From positions 1 through 6,128 of the forward strand of contig MGSR01000149.1 in assembly GCA_001798565.1 (NCBI GenBank): a DNA stretch of 6,128 nt. Direction: 5' to 3'. The notes under the pieces were generated by a model. That model saw only the letters and a program-made list of their open reading frames with translations. It was not told where the DNA came from and made no database searches. Position 1 is the first letter of the stretch. Every line of letters begins with the position of its first letter. The translations under genes and the position numbers were made by a program. Origin of the DNA: Deltaproteobacteria bacterium RIFCSPLOWO2_12_FULL_60_16. GTDB lineage: Bacteria > Desulfobacterota > Binatia > UBA9968. Of this stretch, positions 4,641 to 6,128 are shown piece after piece.

Positions 4641-5141
4641 ATGATCAGGAAGTGCGGTGACGCGGACTTTGAAGCGATCTTTGAAATCGTTAACGATGCA
4701 TCCGCAGCATACAAAGGCGTGATACCGGCCGATTGCTGGCGCGAGCCTTACATGCCTCGCGAAGAGCTCAAGCAGGAGATCGAAGCCGGCGTCTCTTTCT
4801 GGGGATATGAGGAGAAAGAGGGTCTGATCGCAGTGATGGGGATCCAGGATAAGAGGGATGTGACCCTTATCCGCCACGCCTATGTGCGAACAGGCAAAAG
4901 AAACCAGGGGGTAGGCACGCGTCTGCTGCGCTCTCTCGAATCCATGACGGAAAAGCCGGCGCTGGTCGGAACGTGGGCCGCTGCGACCTGGGCGATAGAG
5001 TTTTACAAAAAGAACGGTTATCGGCTCCTTCCGGAAGCGGAGAAGAACCGGTTGCTCAGGAAGTACTGGACCGTTCCCGAGCGTCAAATAGAAACCTCGG
5101 TGGTTCTTGCCAGCGCGAAATGGACAAACCTGATGCGCTGA
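4641..5141 (+). CDS. GNAT-family N-acetyltransferase inserted in the imu cassette
   Basis: A 166-residue protein, ATG 4641 to TGA 5139-5141. GNAT enzymes transfer an acetyl group from acetyl-CoA to an amine. The acetyl-CoA pyrophosphate loop (motif A) is R87-N-Q-G90-V-G92 in LIRHAYVRTGKRNQGVGTRL, and motif B is AIEFYKKNGYRLL (118-130). The N-terminal IRKCGDADFEAIFEIVNDAS is typical of the family. The substrate is unknown; similar stand-alone proteins with the YKGVIPADCW, GTWAAATWAI and RQIETSVVLA segments are, from memory, widespread in bacteria and archaea, so it is probably an old general family recruited here. It starts 13 bases after imuB with a good ribosome site and ends 58 bases before dnaE2, so co-expression is likely. 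It is not part of the standard imuA-imuB-dnaE2 cassette. Whether it acts on a mutasome protein or is a passenger cannot be told from sequence. Confidence 0.9.
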   Translation: MIRKCGDADFEAIFEIVNDASAAYKGVIPADCWREPYMPREELKQEIEAGVSFWGYEEKEGLIAVMGIQDKRDVTLIRHAYVRTGKRNQGVGTRLLRSLESMTEKPALVGTWAAATWAIEFYKKNGYRLLPEAEKNRLLRKYWTVPERQIETSVVLASAKWTNLMR

Positions 5142-5170
5142 GTTGAATATCTGCGTCACCAAGCAAAAAA

Positions 5171-5191
5171 CTGAGAGCTGACAGCTGAACG
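5171..5191 (+). repeat. Degenerate heptamer tandem array, CTGANAG x 3
   Basis: Three consecutive 7-base units read CTGAGAG, CTGACAG, CTGAACG, directly upstream of dnaE2. They contain the palindrome AGCTG-A-CAGCT (5176-5186) and an 11-base word, TGACAGCTGAA (5179-5189), that also occurs in the lexA promoter (1818-1828). No CTG-N10-CAG match is present, so it is not a standard LexA box. Confidence 0.6.
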
Positions 5192-5199
5192 CTTGCGCT

Positions 5200-6128
5200 A
5201 TGTCCTCCTACGCTCCCCTCTGGTGCAAGAGTAATTTTTCTTTTCTCGAAGGGGCGAGCCATCCCGATGAGCTGATGGAAGAGGCCCGTCGCCTCGGCCT
5301 CCCGGCTCTGGCCCTCACGGACCGCGACGGCGTCTACGGGATCGTGCGCGCCCATGTGAAGGCGCGGGAAATCGGGCTGCACCTGATCGTGGGCTCGGAG
5401 ATCACCGCAAGCGACGGATCGACGATCGTCCTGCTGGTCCAGGAGCGAAGCGGCTACGCCGATCTCTGCCGCCTCATCACCACAGGGCGGCTGCGCTCCT
5501 CTAAAGGAGAGAGCGCGGTCACCTGGGATGAGATTTGCCAGCATGCCAATGGCCTCATCGCGCTCTGGGGCGGCGGGCGGAGTCTGATCGTAGGCGAGGC
5601 CGACTGCGAGGAAGTAGCAGGCAATCTGCGCGATGCCTTCGGCGATAGACTCTATGCGATGGTTGCGCGCCACCACCGAGAAGAAGAGATCGAGCAGGAG
5701 AAACAGCTGCGCCGGCGCGCGACGCGCTATGGCCTCTCTCTCGTCGCCGCCACCGAAGTCCTCTACCACACGCCCGCCCGCCGTCCGCTCCAGGACGTGC
5801 TCACCGCGATCCGCCACGGCGTCACCGTTGCCAGTGCAGGCCGGAGATTAAAGCCCAACGCCGAGCATGATCTTAAGTCTCCCTTCGCCTTTGCCGCGCT
5901 TTTCTCCGATGATCCGTCGGTCGTAGCCCGAACTCAAGAGATCACCGGGCGCTGCAGCTTTTCTCTCTCGGAGATCCGCTACCGCTACCCTTCCGAGCAG
6001 CTGCCCGACGGAACCACATCCGCCGAGTGGCTGCGCCGGCTCACCTTCGAAGGGGCGCGCCGCCGCTATGGCGAGATCGTGCCGTCCGATGTTGCAGCTC
6101 AGCTTGAGAAGGAGCTTAAGCTCATCGA
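5200..6128 (+). CDS. dnaE2: Error-prone DNA polymerase DnaE2 (C-family), N-terminal part, truncated by the window end
   Basis: The frame opens at ATG 5200 and stays open to the last base, giving 309 complete codons of a protein usually a little over 1,000 residues long. DnaE2 is the error-prone C-family polymerase that performs translesion synthesis together with ImuA and ImuB. The visible part is the N-terminal PHP domain and the region after it. YAPLWCKSNFSFLEGASHPDEL (4-25) is the DnaE2-type start, then ALALTDRDGVYGIVRAH (36-52) and GLHLIVGSEIT (59-69). In active PHP domains the first motif is HxH; here the place is Trp8-Cys9-Lys10, so metal-dependent proofreading by PHP is doubtful, as is common in DnaE2. 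The start is preceded by an in-frame TGA at 5179-5181 and no other usable start. No Shine-Dalgarno is visible, only the heptamer array. The catalytic palm lies beyond the window. Confidence 0.96.
   Translation, partial: MSSYAPLWCKSNFSFLEGASHPDELMEEARRLGLPALALTDRDGVYGIVRAHVKAREIGLHLIVGSEITASDGSTIVLLVQERSGYADLCRLITTGRLRSSKGESAVTWDEICQHANGLIALWGGGRSLIVGEADCEEVAGNLRDAFGDRLYAMVARHHREEEIEQEKQLRRRATRYGLSLVAATEVLYHTPARRPLQDVLTAIRHGVTVASAGRRLKPNAEHDLKSPFAFAALFSDDPSVVARTQEITGRCSFSLSEIRYRYPSEQLPDGTTSAEWLRRLTFEGARRRYGEIVPSDVAAQLEKELKLI

Noticed and set aside
4239..5162. Long minus-strand open frame (307 codons) across imuB and the GNAT gene
   Set aside because: Antisense to two well-supported genes, Arg/Pro-rich with no domain; a product of high GC content.
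5171..5184. CTG...CAG pair before dnaE2 as a LexA box
   Set aside because: Spacing is N8, not N10, and the pair is explained by the heptamer array.
5056..5817. 253-codon minus-strand open frame
   Set aside because: Antisense to the GNAT 3' end and the PHP domain of dnaE2; no recognisable protein features.

Overview
The window is GC-rich bacterial DNA carrying one nearly complete SOS mutagenesis cassette. The gene order lexA - imuA - imuB - (GNAT acetyltransferase) - dnaE2 is known from many proteobacteria (the lexA2-imuA-imuB-dnaE2 arrangement). The LexA box is of the CTG-N10-CAG type found in gamma- and many other proteobacteria, not the Gram-positive GAAC-N4-GTTC type. With the glycolate oxidase GlcE fragment, a proteobacterial or deltaproteobacteria-like lineage (possibly an uncultured one) is the best guess. 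The sequence alone does not fix the taxon.

Layout. Positions 2-904 hold the 3' part of glcE (FAD subunit of glycolate oxidase), cut by the window start. A small lipoprotein gene (909-1343, minus strand) converges on it with only 4 bases between the stops. Positions 1344-1851 are a gene-free stretch of about 0.5 kb. It holds a duplicated 29-base element, several inverted repeats (one pair interleaved like a pseudoknot) and, at its right end, the lexA promoter. That promoter has a textbook -35/-10 pair with a perfect 6-bp-arm LexA operator between the two boxes. lexA (1852-2463) is followed by a 99-base spacer with a heptamer tandem array and hairpin, then imuA (2563-3165), imuB (3143-4627, overlapping imuA by 23 bases), a GNAT gene (4641-5141, 13 bases after imuB), a second heptamer array, and the start of dnaE2 (5200 to the window end, truncated).

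How it works together (family knowledge plus inference). DNA damage activates RecA, which triggers LexA self-cleavage at Ala90-Gly91 and relieves repression at the single clear operator. No second good operator is visible before imuA or dnaE2, so the five genes may form one autoregulated transcript. ImuA (RecA-like adaptor), ImuB (catalytically degenerate Y-family protein that docks on the clamp) and DnaE2 (error-prone C-family polymerase) make up the mutasome for translesion synthesis. The odd member is the acetyltransferase between imuB and dnaE2. It is the most interesting departure from the standard cassette, along with the predicted near-leaderless lexA mRNA and the heptamer arrays in front of imuA and dnaE2.
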